DNA of 64,000 bases from Citrobacter freundii (GCF_011077955.1 NZ_JAALBX010000015.1:35416-99415); one strand, 5' to 3'; positions 1 to 11,037 are shown, counted from the stretch's first letter. Notes: a model not told the origin generated them from the letters alone. Numbers and translations are program-made.

Positions 1-3
1 CGT

Positions 4-207
4 ATGAGTTTATTTCCGGTTATCGTGGTTTTCGGCCTTTCTTTTCCGCCGATATTCTTCGAATTACTTTTATCACTGGCGATTTTTTGGCTGGTGCGCC
101 GTTTGCTGACCCCGACGGGGATCTATGATTTTGTCTGGCATCCGGCACTGTTCAATACCGCGCTGTATTGCTGCCTTTTCTACCTGGTATCGCGCTTATT
201 TGTTTGA
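4..207 (+). CDS. aaeX: AaeX, small membrane protein of the aae efflux operon
   Basis: This 67-residue protein matches E. coli AaeX in length and almost residue for residue (DUF1656 family). It has two hydrophobic segments, about residues 5-30 and 45-65, joined by a short loop with the [11 protein letters not shown] motif. It is the first gene of aaeXAB, with aaeA starting 7 bases after its stop. AaeX has no proven activity; its fixed position suggests a role with the AaeA/AaeB pump in the inner membrane. The LysR regulator gene aaeR and the promoter would lie upstream, outside the window. Confidence 0.95.
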   Translation: MSLFPVIVVFGLSFPPIFFELLLSLAIFWLVRRLLTPTGIYDFVWHPALFNTALYCCLFYLVSRLFV

Positions 208-214
208 GGTTGAT

Positions 215-1147
215 GTGAGAGTACTTACAAGAAAAATTTCCCGTACCGTGATTACCATGGCGCTGGTGGTGCTGGCCTTTATCGCAATCTTTCGTATCTG
301 GGTGTATTACACCGAATCTCCCTGGACGCGTGATGCACGCTTTAGCGCCGATGTGGTGGCAATCGCTCCTGATGTCTCGGGATTAATCACGCAGGTCATG
401 GTGCATGATAACCAGCTGGTAAAAAAAGATCAGGTTCTGTTTATCATCGACCAACCACGCTATCAAAAGTCCCTCGAGGAGGCTGAGGCGGATGTGGCCT
501 ATTATGAAGCCCTGGCGAGCGAAAAACGCCGCGAGGCGGGGCGTCGCAATCGTCTCGGCATTCAGGCGATGTCGCGGGAAGAAATCGATCAATCCAATAA
601 TGATTTACAAACGGTCATGCACCAGTTGGCGAAAGCGCAGGCATCGCGCGATCTGGCAAAAATCGATTTAGCGCGCACGGTGATCCGCGCCCCGGCCGAT
701 GGCTGGATAACCAACCTCAATGTTTATGCCGGTGAATTTATTACCCGCGGTTCGACGGCGGTTGCGCTGGTGCAACAGCACTCCTTTTATGTGCTGGCTT
801 ATATGGAAGAAACCAAACTCGAAGGCGTACGCCCGGGTTACCGCGCTGAGATAACGCCGCTTGGCAGCAACCGCGTACTGCATGGCACGGTTGATAGCGT
901 TGCAGCGGGTGTGACTAACGCCAGTAGCAGCAATGACGGTAAAGGCATGGCTTCTATTGATTCGAATCTGGAATGGGTGCGGCTGGCGCAACGTGTACCC
1001 GTGCGAATCAAGCTTGATGAGCAGACGGGGAATCTCTACCCGGCAGGCACCACGGCAACGGTGGTGATTACCGGTCAAAAAGATCGCGATGACCGTAACG
1101 GCACCTTTTTGAATCGTCTGGTGCATCGTCTGCGCGAATTCGGTTAA
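215..1147 (+). CDS. aaeA: AaeA, p-hydroxybenzoic acid efflux membrane-fusion subunit
   Basis: AaeA is the periplasmic adaptor (HlyD/EmrA type) that works with AaeB to export p-hydroxybenzoate and related aromatic carboxylates. One transmembrane helix lies at about residues 11-30. The lipoyl-like strand region ([11 protein letters not shown]), a coiled-coil hairpin at about residues 85-150 and a beta-barrel domain follow. I place the start at GTG 215: it gives 310 residues, the E. coli length, and GAGG lies 5 bases upstream. The frame is open further upstream to 125, but that part overlaps aaeX and has no similarity to the family. The stop is 4 bases before aaeB, so the genes are probably translationally coupled. 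Confidence 0.93.
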   Translation: MRVLTRKISRTVITMALVVLAFIAIFRIWVYYTESPWTRDARFSADVVAIAPDVSGLITQVMVHDNQLVKKDQVLFIIDQPRYQKSLEEAEADVAYYEALASEKRREAGRRNRLGIQAMSREEIDQSNNDLQTVMHQLAKAQASRDLAKIDLARTVIRAPADGWITNLNVYAGEFITRGSTAVALVQQHSFYVLAYMEETKLEGVRPGYRAEITPLGSNRVLHGTVDSVAAGVTNASSSNDGKGMASIDSNLEWVRLAQRVPVRIKLDEQTGNLYPAGTTATVVITGQKDRDDRNGTFLNRLVHRLREFG

Positions 1148-1151
1148 CGCT

Positions 1152-3119
1152 ATGGGACTCTTTACTATTGCGCTGCGCCATATTCGCTTTGCGCTGAAAC
1201 TTGCGACCGCGTTAGTCATTGCGCTGTTTGTCGGTTTCCATTTCCAACTGGAAACGCCCCGTTGGGCTGTACTGACCGCCGCGCTGGTCGCCGCCGGCCC
1301 GGCGTTTGCGGCGGGCGGAGAACCCTGGTCAGGGGCCATTCGTTATCGCGGTATTCTGCGTATTATCGGCACGTTCATTGGGTGCGCGGCGGCGCTGGTT
1401 ATCATTATTACGATGATTCGCGCCCCGGTTGTGCTATTGCTGGTGTGTTGTATTTGGGCCGGTTTTTGCACCTGGATTTCCTCATTAGTGAAAGTGGAAA
1501 ACTCCTACGCCTGGGGGCTGGCAGGCTATACCACGTTAATCATTATCATCACTATCCAGAGCGAACCTCTCCTGACGCCCCAGTTTGCGGTTGAGCGTTG
1601 CAGCGAGATTGTCATTGGTATCTGTAGCGCTATTGCCGCGGATATGCTGTTTTCGCCGCGTTCCATTAAACGAGATATCGACCTTGAGCTTGATAATTTG
1701 CTCGTGGAGCATTACCGGCTGATGCAATTGTGCTTAGCCCGGGCTGAAAGCGACGTGGTGGATAAGGCCTGGGGAAATCTGGTCCGGCGCACGACGGCGC
1801 TGGAAGGCATGCGCGATAACTTAAAGATGGAATCCTCGCATTGGGCGCGGGCAAACCGGCGTCTTAAAGCCATTAATACCCTCTCACTGACGCTGATTAC
1901 CCAGGCCTGTGAAACCTGGCTTATTCAAAATGGACGCCCGGACGCGATACCACCAGAATACCACGCGCTTTTCAGCGAGCCGGTAGAGAGCGCAGCCGAT
2001 GTGCATAAACATTTGAAAGTGATTCGCCATACGCTTGCCGGGACCGGCGAGGGGGATGTGCCGGTCACCCTTTATAGCTGGGTCGGCGCGGCCACGCGTT
2101 ATTTGCTGGTCAAGCGCGGCATTATCGGTAATATAAAGATCAATGCCATTGAAGAAGAGATTCTTGAAAGCGAAATCGTTGTCAACGCGCCGTCGGCAGA
2201 GCGCCATCATGCGATGATCAACTTCTGGCGCACCACCGTGGCCTGTGCGCTGGGGGCATTATTCTGGTTATGGACCGGCTGGTCGGCAGGCAATAGCGCC
2301 ATGATTATGATTGCGGTCGTCACGGCGCTGGCGATGCGTTTGCCTAATCCACGCATGGTCGCGATCGATTTCTTATTAGGCGCGTTGTATGCCTTACCGC
2401 TTGGGGCCTTTTACTTTCTGGTGGTACTGCCAGGAACTCAGCAAAGCATGCTGCTGCTGTGTATTAGCCTGGCGTTGATGGGATTTTTCATTGGCATTGA
2501 GGTACAGAAACGGCGATTAGGCTCAATGGGCGCGCTGGCCAGCACCATTAATATTATCGTGCTGGATAACCCCATGACCTTTGAATTCAATAAATTTCTC
2601 GACAGCGCATTAGGGCAAATTGTGGGGTGTTTCCTGGCGATGCTCGTCATCCTGATCATCCGGGATAATTCGCTGGCGCAAACCGGACGAACCTTGCTAA
2701 ACCGATTTGTGCTCGCAGCGGTGTCATCCATGACCACAAACCAGGCACGGCGTAAAGAGAACCACCTTCCGGCGCTCTATCAGCAATTATTTTTATTGTT
2801 CAATAAATTCCCCGGAGACGTTGCCAAGTTTCGCCTGGCGCTAAACCTCATTATTGCCCATCAGCGTTTACGCGATGCGCCTGTTCCGATCAATGACGAT
2901 TTATCGGCCTTTCACCGCCAGTTGCGCCGCACCGCCGATCGGGTAGTGTCTGCAACAAGCGACGACAAGCGCCATCAGACGTTTAATCAACTTCTGGATG
3001 AGCTGGATATTTATCAGCAAAAGCTTCAGGTCTGGGGCGCGCCACTTTCCGTCAGTGAGCCGGTGATGCGACTGACCGCGATGTTGCGTAAGTATCAGCA
3101 TGCTCTGACAGATAATTGA
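1152..3119 (+). CDS. aaeB: AaeB, p-hydroxybenzoic acid efflux pump subunit
   Basis: AaeB is the inner-membrane transporter of the aromatic acid efflux system and belongs to the fusaric acid resistance (FUSC) family. At 655 residues it equals E. coli AaeB. It shows the family layout: an N-terminal block of hydrophobic helices (about 12-165), a long cytoplasmic section (about 170-350), a second helix block (about 355-510) and a cytoplasmic C-terminal domain. It ends the aaeXAB operon and is followed by a strong terminator. In E. coli the operon responds to aromatic carboxylic acids through AaeR. Confidence 0.95.
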   Translation: MGLFTIALRHIRFALKLATALVIALFVGFHFQLETPRWAVLTAALVAAGPAFAAGGEPWSGAIRYRGILRIIGTFIGCAAALVIIITMIRAPVVLLLVCCIWAGFCTWISSLVKVENSYAWGLAGYTTLIIIITIQSEPLLTPQFAVERCSEIVIGICSAIAADMLFSPRSIKRDIDLELDNLLVEHYRLMQLCLARAESDVVDKAWGNLVRRTTALEGMRDNLKMESSHWARANRRLKAINTLSLTLITQACETWLIQNGRPDAIPPEYHALFSEPVESAADVHKHLKVIRHTLAGTGEGDVPVTLYSWVGAATRYLLVKRGIIGNIKINAIEEEILESEIVVNAPSAERHHAMINFWRTTVACALGALFWLWTGWSAGNSAMIMIAVVTALAMRLPNPRMVAIDFLLGALYALPLGAFYFLVVLPGTQQSMLLLCISLALMGFFIGIEVQKRRLGSMGALASTINIIVLDNPMTFEFNKFLDSALGQIVGCFLAMLVILIIRDNSLAQTGRTLLNRFVLAAVSSMTTNQARRKENHLPALYQQLFLLFNKFPGDVAKFRLALNLIIAHQRLRDAPVPINDDLSAFHRQLRRTADRVVSATSDDKRHQTFNQLLDELDIYQQKLQVWGAPLSVSEPVMRLTAMLRKYQHALTDN

Positions 3120-3140
3120 TTGCGGCCGCACAGCCTGCAA

Positions 3141-3167
3141 AACCGACGCCCGGGCGTCGGTTTTTTT
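3141..3167 (+). terminator. Intrinsic terminator of aaeXAB
   Basis: A 9-bp self-complementary GC-rich stem (CCGACGCCC/GGGCGTCGG, 3143-3160) is followed by seven Ts. It lies 24 bases after the aaeB stop. Confidence 0.85.
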
Positions 3168-3171
3168 GTAG

Positions 3172-3180
3172 CTATACTTA
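3172..3180 (+). promoter_or_regulatory. Possible sigma-S type -10 element for the gabD-like gene
   Basis: The sequence CTATACTTA matches the extended -10 preferred by RpoS (CTATACT plus TAA-like tail). No good -35 is present; the T-run of the preceding terminator occupies that place, which is compatible with a sigma-S promoter. It leaves a leader of about 35 bases before the start at 3221. E. coli gabD is also RpoS dependent. No transcript is known here, so this is a pattern-based proposal. Confidence 0.4.
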
Positions 3181-3220
3181 GCCGAGGTTCTTAAAAAGCA
3201 CCATCCATCAGGAGGAAACG

Positions 3221-4675
3221 ATGACAATACAAGCACTCCAGGACAGTGAATTCTTCAAGACGGGCTATCTGGTTAATGGCGAATGGCGGCAGGCCGACAC
3301 CACGTTTGACGTACTCAATCCGGCGACCGGTGAAGTGATTGCACAGGTGGCGAAAGCGGGTAAAAAAGAGACGCAAGAGGCCATCAACGCCGCAAGTAAA
3401 GCCTTCCCGGCGTGGCGTGAAAAAACCGCCAAAGAGCGCGCCACTTTACTGTATCGCTGGTTTGAATTGATTAATGAAAACAAAAGCTGGCTGGCACGCC
3501 TGATGACGCTCGAACAGGGGAAACCGCTGAAAGAGGCGGAGGGCGAAGTGGATTACGCCGCCAGTTTTATCCAGTGGTTCGCCGAGCAGGCGAAGCGTGC
3601 CAATGGCGAAATTATCCCGCCGGTGAAACCCGGCTCACGCATTCTTGCAACCCGCGAACCGATTGGCGTGGTCGCGGCCATCACCCCCTGGAACTTCCCG
3701 ATGGCGATGCTGACCCGCAAACTGGGTCCGGCGCTGGCGGCTGGTTGTACGGGCGTTATCAAACCGGCCAATAACACGCCGCTATGCGCCTTTGCTTTGT
3801 TGGCGCTGGCAAAAAAAGCGGGCATTCCGGACGGTGTGCTTAATGCTGTTGCGGGCAATACGCACGAAATCAGCGACGCCATTATGGAAAGCCATGAAGT
3901 GCGCAAAATCTCCTTCACGGGCTCGACGGCTGTCGGTAAGACGCTGGTGCGCAATGCCGCTGAAACCATGAAGAAAGTGTCGATGGAGCTGGGCGGCAAC
4001 GCGCCTTATATCGTATTTGACGACGCGGATATCGATGCGGCAGTAAAAGGCGCCATCGCCAATAAATTCCGCAATGCCGGACAGGTATGCGTCAGCGTCA
4101 ACCGCTTCTTTATTCAGGACGGCGTATACGATCGCTTCGTTAATCAACTGGCCGAGGCGGTGAAACAGTTGAAAGTCGGCAACGGTCTGGAAGAGGGCGT
4201 TGTGGTTGGGCCGCTGATTGAAAAAGCGGGTGTGGATAAAGTGCGCGAACACGTTGAAGATGCGGTTTCCAAAGGGGCGAAAGTGTTGACCGGGGGCAAA
4301 GCGCACGAACTTGGCGGCAACTTCTGGCAACCGACGGTACTGGCTGACGCCACGGATGAGATGAAACTGGCCGGAGAGGAAACCTTTGGTCCGCTGGCAG
4401 CCTGTTTCCGCTTCACTACCGAAGAGGAAGTGATCCAACGCGCGAATAATACGCCGTATGGGTTGGCGGCTTACTTCTATACCCAAAATTTACAGCGGGT
4501 ATTCCGGGTCTCTTCTCAACTGGAAAGCGGGATGATCGGTATTAATGAGTGTGCGGTTTCCACCGAACTGGGGCCATTTGGCGGTGTGAAAGAGTCAGGG
4601 CTGGGGCGTGAGGGTTCGGTACTGGGACTGGATGAGTATCTCGAAGTGAAAACGCTGCATATCGGCGGCTTATAA
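3221..4675 (+). CDS. gabD: Succinate-semialdehyde dehydrogenase, GabD-like
   Basis: This 484-residue aldehyde dehydrogenase should oxidise succinate semialdehyde to succinate with NAD(P)+, the last step of GABA breakdown. The family hallmarks are present: the ITPWNFP cofactor motif, the general base Glu256 in MELGGN, and the nucleophile Cys290 in NAGQVC. AGGAGG lies 6 bases before the ATG. Similarity to E. coli GabD is high along the whole length. No gabT, gabP or csiD is adjacent, and in E. coli nothing lies between aaeB and yhcO, so this is an extra gene at this locus. It could instead act on glutarate semialdehyde or another aldehyde; the exact substrate is inferred. Confidence 0.85.
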   Translation: MTIQALQDSEFFKTGYLVNGEWRQADTTFDVLNPATGEVIAQVAKAGKKETQEAINAASKAFPAWREKTAKERATLLYRWFELINENKSWLARLMTLEQGKPLKEAEGEVDYAASFIQWFAEQAKRANGEIIPPVKPGSRILATREPIGVVAAITPWNFPMAMLTRKLGPALAAGCTGVIKPANNTPLCAFALLALAKKAGIPDGVLNAVAGNTHEISDAIMESHEVRKISFTGSTAVGKTLVRNAAETMKKVSMELGGNAPYIVFDDADIDAAVKGAIANKFRNAGQVCVSVNRFFIQDGVYDRFVNQLAEAVKQLKVGNGLEEGVVVGPLIEKAGVDKVREHVEDAVSKGAKVLTGGKAHELGGNFWQPTVLADATDEMKLAGEETFGPLAACFRFTTEEEVIQRANNTPYGLAAYFYTQNLQRVFRVSSQLESGMIGINECAVSTELGPFGGVKESGLGREGSVLGLDEYLEVKTLHIGGL

Positions 4676-4705
4676 TCACCGGAACCCATTGATTGGTGAA
4701 CCTCT

Positions 4706-4984
4706 ATGCAAATCTATACCTTCGATTTTGATGACATCACCGATCAGGCGGATTTTTTTCGCGACTTTTCCCGGCAGTGTGGGCTGACAAAGCAACCGGT
4801 AAAGGATCTGGATAGCTTGTGGGACGTTGTGACAGGAGACGGTATGCCGTTGCCGCTTGAGATCGAATTCGTTCACTTATCGGAAGAAAATCGCCGGCGG
4901 TTTGGCGCACTCATTTTGCTGTTTGAAGAAGCAGAAGAGGAGCTGGTAGGCCAGCTCCGCTTCAATATTCGCCATTCTTTATGA
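4706..4984 (+). CDS. yhcO: YhcO, barstar-family protein
   Basis: This 92-residue acidic protein has the barstar (ribonuclease inhibitor) fold signature, with the conserved block DLDSLWDV followed by LPLEIEF and a C-terminal [18 protein letters not shown] helix. It is the counterpart of E. coli YhcO, whose cellular target is unknown. No barnase-like gene is adjacent. It lies 30 bases after gabD and could be read from the same transcript. It converges on yhcN, sharing a terminator. Confidence 0.88.
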   Translation: MQIYTFDFDDITDQADFFRDFSRQCGLTKQPVKDLDSLWDVVTGDGMPLPLEIEFVHLSEENRRRFGALILLFEEAEEELVGQLRFNIRHSL

Positions 4985-4987
4985 CCT

Positions 4988-5012
4988 AAAAAAGCCCCAG
5001 GCGAACTGGGGC
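4988..5012 (-). terminator. Intrinsic terminator after the yhcN paralogue
   Basis: A 7-bp stem (GCCCCAG 4994-5000, CTGGGGC 5006-5012) with a 5-base loop is followed on the minus strand by six Ts (4988-4993). It ends minus-strand transcription from the yhcN genes and probably also limits readthrough from yhcO. Confidence 0.75.
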
Positions 5013-5038
5013 AAGTCGTCGGGCACGACGACGAGGTC

Positions 5039-5305
5039 TTATTTATACAGTTCTGCTGTAGCGTGCCAGTTGTCGCCGCTACGCGCTTCGATAACGCGAT
5101 AAGCAGACGCGCCTTTCTGATCGGCTTTTTCAGCCAGCGCAGCACGCATATCCATCGGGGAACTGGCGTTCTGCGCGACAGAGATTGTACCCATGGATTG
5201 CAGGTTTTGAGCATCCTGCGCATTAACTTGTTGTACCGCAGCGTTAGCACCGAAGGCCATCAGGGAAGCAAGGCTCATTGCAGCAAGAGTAAGTTTGGTT
5301 TTCAT
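5039..5305 (-). CDS. YhcN-family periplasmic protein (second copy, more diverged)
   Basis: This is an 88-residue DUF1471 (YhcN/BhsA/McbA) protein. It has a cleavable signal peptide (residues 1-23, ending GANA), then the conserved blocks SSPMDMR, KGASAYRVIEA and the C-terminal WHATAELYK. ATG 5305 is preferred over the in-frame ATG at 5320 because GAGGAAA lies about 8 bases before it. Family members are small secreted stress proteins linked to acid, peroxide or biofilm responses in E. coli. The C-terminal half is nearly identical to the neighbouring gene at 5413, while the mature N-terminus differs, which points to tandem duplication. Confidence 0.88.
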   Translation of the reverse strand: MKTKLTLAAMSLASLMAFGANAAVQQVNAQDAQNLQSMGTISVAQNASSPMDMRAALAEKADQKGASAYRVIEARSGDNWHATAELYK

Positions 5306-5412
5306 TACGTATTTCCTCATTTCAGTTCTGTGGTCAGCAGGGGTGACATGTTTTTTACTGTCTGGACCACAGAAGTAGATAGTGTTTTGCAGGTGAATGT
5401 ATTCAGGAAAAA

Positions 5413-5676
5413 TTATTTATAGAGCTCAGCAGTCGCATGCCATTCGTCGCCGGTCTGGGCTTCGATAACGCGATAGGCTGATGCGCCTTTTTCCTCTGCT
5501 TTTTTGTTAATCATTTCGCGCATATCCATCGGTGAGCTGGTTACGGATGAGACCGAAACGGTACCGAGTGACTGACGACCCTGGGCTTGTTGCGCGTCGA
5601 TAGAGTCGGCGGCAAAAGCGCCAAAAGAGAGCATTGAAAGCAGGCTTAAGGTTGCTACGGTTGATTTAGTTTTCAT
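5413..5676 (-). CDS. yhcN: YhcN, DUF1471 periplasmic stress protein
   Basis: This 87-residue protein is the closer match to E. coli YhcN, including length, the signal peptide ending FGAFA and the start of the mature protein, ADSID. The conserved SSPMDMRE, KKAEEKGASAY and WHATAELYK motifs are all present. E. coli yhcN responds to acid and hydrogen peroxide. The copy at 5039-5305 lies 107 bases downstream on the same strand. The upstream region to 6033 is AT-rich and would carry the promoter. Confidence 0.92.
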   Translation of the reverse strand: MKTKSTVATLSLLSMLSFGAFAADSIDAQQAQGRQSLGTVSVSSVTSSPMDMREMINKKAEEKGASAYRVIEAQTGDEWHATAELYK

Positions 5677-6033
5677 AATCGTTACCTCGTCGTATTTTTA
5701 TCTTTATCTGTAGGGGGCTTATTTCGTGACTCCCATCACAGAATCAAGTATACACTAATCACTCGGATAATTAATACCAGGCTAATTATTTAAAATGAAA
5801 GTTTGTTTCCAGAATCGGACTTTTTATTTCTTTTCGTTATTAAAAATTAACCTTTAGTGCTTTTTAAAAATGCAATACTAGAAAAATCAGGCAGATACGT
5901 AAATTTGATTATTTGTGCTGTTACGGGAAGGGGCCGCTGCGGTGAAATGAAAAGGGTATAAAGAAGGGCGTACGCGTATGAAAACGGGGTATTCAGGAAA
6001 AACCGCCGCAGACACGGCGGTTAACGAGAAGGT
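5677..6033. other. AT-rich intergenic region between yhcN and argR
   Basis: No gene is visible here. The part next to yhcN (about 5740-5900) is strongly AT-rich and must hold the yhcN promoter, but I cannot pick one confidently. The part next to argR holds the argR terminator at 5998-6022. Confidence 0.6.
5998..6022 (-). terminator. Intrinsic terminator of argR
   Basis: Inverted repeat AACCGCCG (6001-6008) and CGGCGGTT (6015-6022) with a 6-base loop, followed on the minus strand by a run of five Ts. It lies 11 bases after the argR stop. Confidence 0.8.
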
Positions 6034-7881
<1,848 letters not shown>

Positions 7882-7903
7882 TCGTCGCGTACGAATAAAT
7901 GAA

Positions 7904-7931
7904 AACCGGAACTGGCGTTCCGGTTTTTTTT
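7904..7931. terminator. Terminator between mdh and degS
   Basis: AACCGGAAC (7904-7912), a 4-base loop and GTTCCGGTT (7917-7925) are followed by a run of eight Ts on the plus strand. It ends mdh; the short A-run on its other side may let it also act for the convergent degS. Confidence 0.8.
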
Positions 7932-7937
7932 CGTCGG

Positions 7938-9002
7938 TCAGTTGGTGAAGGGATATTCCTGGATGGTGACCTGAAGCGTCAGTTTCTTATCATCCCGCAT
8001 GACCACCACCGGGATAACGGAGCCGGGACGAATCTCTGCCACCTGATCCATGGTTTCCAGCGCTGACAGCGCCGGTTTATTGTTCACCGAGACAATCACG
8101 TCATTGACTTGAATGCCGGCATGCGCCGCCGGACCGTCTGGCGTCACTTCATTGACGATAATGCCCTGAATTTGATCAATACCCGTAACCGGGCCGTGCA
8201 TCGGCGAGATTTCCCGCCCGCCAATACCGATGTACCCGCGGATGACGCGCCCGTCGCGGATAAGCTTTTCCATAATTTTGGTGGCAAGCTGGGTTGGGAT
8301 CGCAAAACCAATCCCTTCAGGCGTTTCGCCGTCATTGCTCTTATCAAAGGAAAGGGTATTGATACCCATCAATTCGCCCAGCGAGTTAACCAACGCGCCG
8401 CCGGAATTGCCGTGATTAATCGAGGCATCGGTTTGCAGAAAACTCTGTCGACCAGATGGGTTGAGACCGATTCGGCCCGTGGCGCTGATTATCCCTTGGG
8501 TAATGGTCTGCCCAAGGTTGTAAGGGTTGCCTATCGCCATCACCACATCGCCAATATGCGGCTTGCGTTTATCATTGATAGGAATAGTGGGCAGCGAGGC
8601 GGCGTTTATTTTTAATACCGCAAGGTCTGTTAGCCCGTCAGAACCCACCAGAAGCGCTTCAAATACGCGACCGTCCTGCAAGGCAACAATGATTTGATCG
8701 GCATCGTTAATGACGTGTTTATTGGTAAGAATATAACCGCGTTGATCCATGATGACGCCGGAACCGAGCGTACGAATTTCCAGCTGATTACGACCGCCGT
8801 TGCTAACCCCTCGGTTATAGACGTTGACCACCGCAGGCGCAGCGCGGCGCACCGCCGAGTTGTAGCTTAGCGGAGTGTCATCTGCGCTGTTATACACAGG
8901 TGTCGATTCAGCGCCGTGTTTTCGCAACGATGGCATCAGCACCAACAAGAGCGCTGCGACAATCAGTCCCAACAAGACGGGCCGTAAAAGCTTCAGAAAC
9001 AT
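7938..9002 (-). CDS. degS: DegS, site-1 protease of the sigma-E stress response
   Basis: DegS is the inner-membrane-anchored periplasmic serine protease that cuts RseA when its PDZ domain binds C-termini of misfolded porins. The 354-residue protein has an N-terminal anchor helix (about 5-24), a trypsin-like protease domain with His96 (TNKHV), Asp126 (LTDLAVL) and Ser200 (HGNSGG), and one C-terminal PDZ domain (about 255-340). It is one residue shorter than E. coli DegS because of a deletion before the serine (the KINAASLPT segment). It is downstream of the paralogue degQ on the same strand. Confidence 0.95.
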   Translation of the reverse strand: MFLKLLRPVLLGLIVAALLLVLMPSLRKHGAESTPVYNSADDTPLSYNSAVRRAAPAVVNVYNRGVSNGGRNQLEIRTLGSGVIMDQRGYILTNKHVINDADQIIVALQDGRVFEALLVGSDGLTDLAVLKINAASLPTIPINDKRKPHIGDVVMAIGNPYNLGQTITQGIISATGRIGLNPSGRQSFLQTDASINHGNSGGALVNSLGELMGINTLSFDKSNDGETPEGIGFAIPTQLATKIMEKLIRDGRVIRGYIGIGGREISPMHGPVTGIDQIQGIIVNEVTPDGPAAHAGIQVNDVIVSVNNKPALSALETMDQVAEIRPGSVIPVVVMRDDKKLTLQVTIQEYPFTN

Positions 9003-9048
9003 GGATAAACGTTAATTAAGGAAGACATGGGCAGCATAACATGAGAAC

Positions 9049-9082
9049 CACGGACATCACACGTAGGCGTGTGATGTCCGTG
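9049..9082. terminator. Perfect 15-bp hairpin between degQ and degS
   Basis: CACGGACATCACACG and its exact complement flank a TAGG tetraloop. There is no T-run on either side, so it is not a classical terminator. It may be a weak or Rho-assisted terminator, an RNA-stability element for the degQ 3' end, or a means of uncoupling degS from degQ. Confidence 0.55.
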
Positions 9083-9093
9083 AACAAAACCCG

Positions 9094-10461
9094 TTATCGT
9101 AGCAGCAGATAAATGCTTTCGTTACCGCGCACAACATGCAGCGCGATGACCGACGGTTTCGACTCCATCAATTTACGGATTTCCGCAATGGTACTGACGC
9201 GTTCGCGGTTTACGCCGATGATGACATCGTCTTTATGTAATCCAGCCTGCGCCGCCGCGCTGCCTTTCTCGACGTTCTCAATGGTCACGCCTTTGGTGCC
9301 GTCTTTGAGTTGGCCGTCGCTTAATGTCGCGCCCTGTAGCGACGGGATAATCATCTCTGCGCTGGCAGATGACGATGTGCTCTTATCAAGCGTCACCTCA
9401 ACATCGAGCGGTTTGCCATCGCGTAATAATCCCAGTTTTACCGTAGTGCCCGGGGCTGTGGTGGCGATACGCGAACGCAGCTCCGCGAAACTGTTAAGGG
9501 TTTTGCCATTAAGGCTGACGATGACATCGCCAGATTTAATACCGGCTTTTGCTGAGCCGGAATTAGGCAGCACTTCACTGACAAACGCGCCGCGCTGGAC
9601 GTTCAGATTGAACGCTTTTGCGAGATCCGCGCTCATCTCGGTGCCTTTAATGCCTAACAGTCCGCGCTTGATTTCACCCGACTGAATTAACTGGGTCGCC
9701 AGGGTTTGCGCCGTATTGCTTGGGATAGCGAAACCGATACCGATGCTGCCGCCGCCCGGCGCAAGGATTGCGGTATTGATGCCGATGAGCTCGCCATTAA
9801 GATTGAGCAGCGCGCCGCCGGAGTTGCCACGGTTAATGGACGCATCGGTCTGGATAAAGTTCTCAAGCCCTTCAAGATTCAGGCCGCTACGACCGAGCGC
9901 GGAAATAATGCCTGAGGTCGCGGTTTGCCCTAAACCGAACGGGTTTCCTACCGCAATGGCGAAGTCGCCCACACGCAGCATGTCGGAATCCGCCACTTTA
10001 ATCTGGGTCAGGTTAGTGGCGTTCTGCAGTTGCAGCAGCGCGATGTCGCTTTGATCGTCACCACCTATCAGTTTGGCGTCAAACTCACGTCCGTCATTCA
10101 ACTGGACGCTAATTTTCTGCGCCTGATTAATAACGTGGTTGTTGGTCAGAACGTAACCTTTGGCCGCGTCGATGATGACGCCGGAACCGAGGCCTTCAAA
10201 CGGCTGCGCAGGTTGATCGGGTACCTCGTCACCGAAGAATTTTTTTAACTCTTCCGGCACTTTTTGACTTTGTGTGGCGGTGCCTTCTACCTGCACGCTC
10301 ACGACCGCAGGCAGCACTTTTTCGAGTACCGGCGCAAGGCTTGGGAGTGCCGCCTGGCCTGGTACCTGTGAGGGGATTGCCGCTACTACCTGACTGGGTG
10401 CCGAGAGTGATAACCCGACACTTAACGCTAATGCACTCAACAACAGGGTTTGTTTTTTCAT
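9094..10461 (-). CDS. degQ: DegQ, periplasmic serine protease/chaperone
   Basis: DegQ is a DegP-like HtrA protease that degrades unfolded periplasmic proteins. The 455-residue product starts at ATG 10461 (MKKQT), as in E. coli; the open frame runs 14 codons further upstream without similarity. It has a signal peptide of about 27 residues, a protease domain with His109, Asp139 and Ser214 (RGNSGG), and two PDZ domains (about 255-345 and 365-455). It lacks the long flexible LA loop of DegP, as expected for DegQ. It precedes degS on the same strand. Confidence 0.95.
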   Translation of the reverse strand: MKKQTLLLSALALSVGLSLSAPSQVVAAIPSQVPGQAALPSLAPVLEKVLPAVVSVQVEGTATQSQKVPEELKKFFGDEVPDQPAQPFEGLGSGVIIDAAKGYVLTNNHVINQAQKISVQLNDGREFDAKLIGGDDQSDIALLQLQNATNLTQIKVADSDMLRVGDFAIAVGNPFGLGQTATSGIISALGRSGLNLEGLENFIQTDASINRGNSGGALLNLNGELIGINTAILAPGGGSIGIGFAIPSNTAQTLATQLIQSGEIKRGLLGIKGTEMSADLAKAFNLNVQRGAFVSEVLPNSGSAKAGIKSGDVIVSLNGKTLNSFAELRSRIATTAPGTTVKLGLLRDGKPLDVEVTLDKSTSSSASAEMIIPSLQGATLSDGQLKDGTKGVTIENVEKGSAAAQAGLHKDDVIIGVNRERVSTIAEIRKLMESKPSVIALHVVRGNESIYLLLR

Positions 10462-10586
10462 GAATGCTCGCTCTCGCAACCTGGAATAAGAAATGTCACC
10501 CAAAACGTGTCGATGTTATTGAATTCCCGAACGGGTAACAATGTAGACATTGTGTCGATAGATATCTTTTACTATACGTCAGGCAC

Positions 10587-10616
10587 AAAAAAACAGGGCG
10601 CGATATTCGCGCCCTG
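10587..10616 (-). terminator. Intrinsic terminator of zapG
   Basis: A 10-bp stem (CAGGGCGCGA 10594-10603, TCGCGCCCTG 10607-10616) with a 3-base loop is followed by seven Ts on the minus strand. It separates zapG from degQ. Confidence 0.88.
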
Positions 10617-10638
10617 AAGAAAAAATGATGCGGATGAA

Positions 10639-11037
10639 TTAATCGCGTTTTGCGCCATTGCGTAGAAGGCCTGATGCGCCTTCAGAATAGTCACGCGGCA
10701 TTTGTACCGGCGCCTGGTCGTTACCGGCTTCAGATTCCGCAAGGCGGTTGCGAAATGGATTGGATTCCGCAGACATCTCCGGCAGCAAGCTGCTGGAGCT
10801 TTTCGCCATGTGCTGATAAAGCTGACGATAATCGTGGGCCATATTGTCAAGCAGTTCGGCGCTGCGAGCGAAGTGGCTCACCAGCTCTTCACGGTACTCT
10901 TCGAGTTCCGCTTTGTTTTTTTCCAGTTCGTACTGTAGGGCCTGTTGCTGACGTAATTTGCGATTACCAAAGCGCATTGCGACAGCACCGATGATGATAC
11001 CGACGACTAACCCAATTAGCGCGTATTCCCAGGTCAT
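10639..11037 (-). CDS. zapG: ZapG (YhcB), cell-envelope/division membrane protein
   Basis: This 132-residue DUF1043 protein has one N-terminal transmembrane helix (about residues 4-20, LIGLVVGIIIGAVAM), then a coiled coil (about 25-75) and a polar tail with the conserved NPFRNRLAESEA segment. E. coli YhcB is an inner-membrane protein linked to cell division and balance of envelope synthesis. ATG 11037 is used because GGGAG lies 6 bases upstream; an ATG at 11043 directly abuts that ribosome binding site. It diverges from zapE. Confidence 0.92.
   Translation of the reverse strand: MTWEYALIGLVVGIIIGAVAMRFGNRKLRQQQALQYELEKNKAELEEYREELVSHFARSAELLDNMAHDYRQLYQHMAKSSSSLLPEMSAESNPFRNRLAESEAGNDQAPVQMPRDYSEGASGLLRNGAKRD

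Noticed and set aside
668..1339. 223-codon minus-strand frame across aaeA-aaeB
   Set aside because: Shadow of two strongly conserved genes; no start signal or motif.
3782..4486. 234-codon minus-strand frame inside gabD
   Set aside because: Shadow frame; gabD on the other strand has intact active-site residues.
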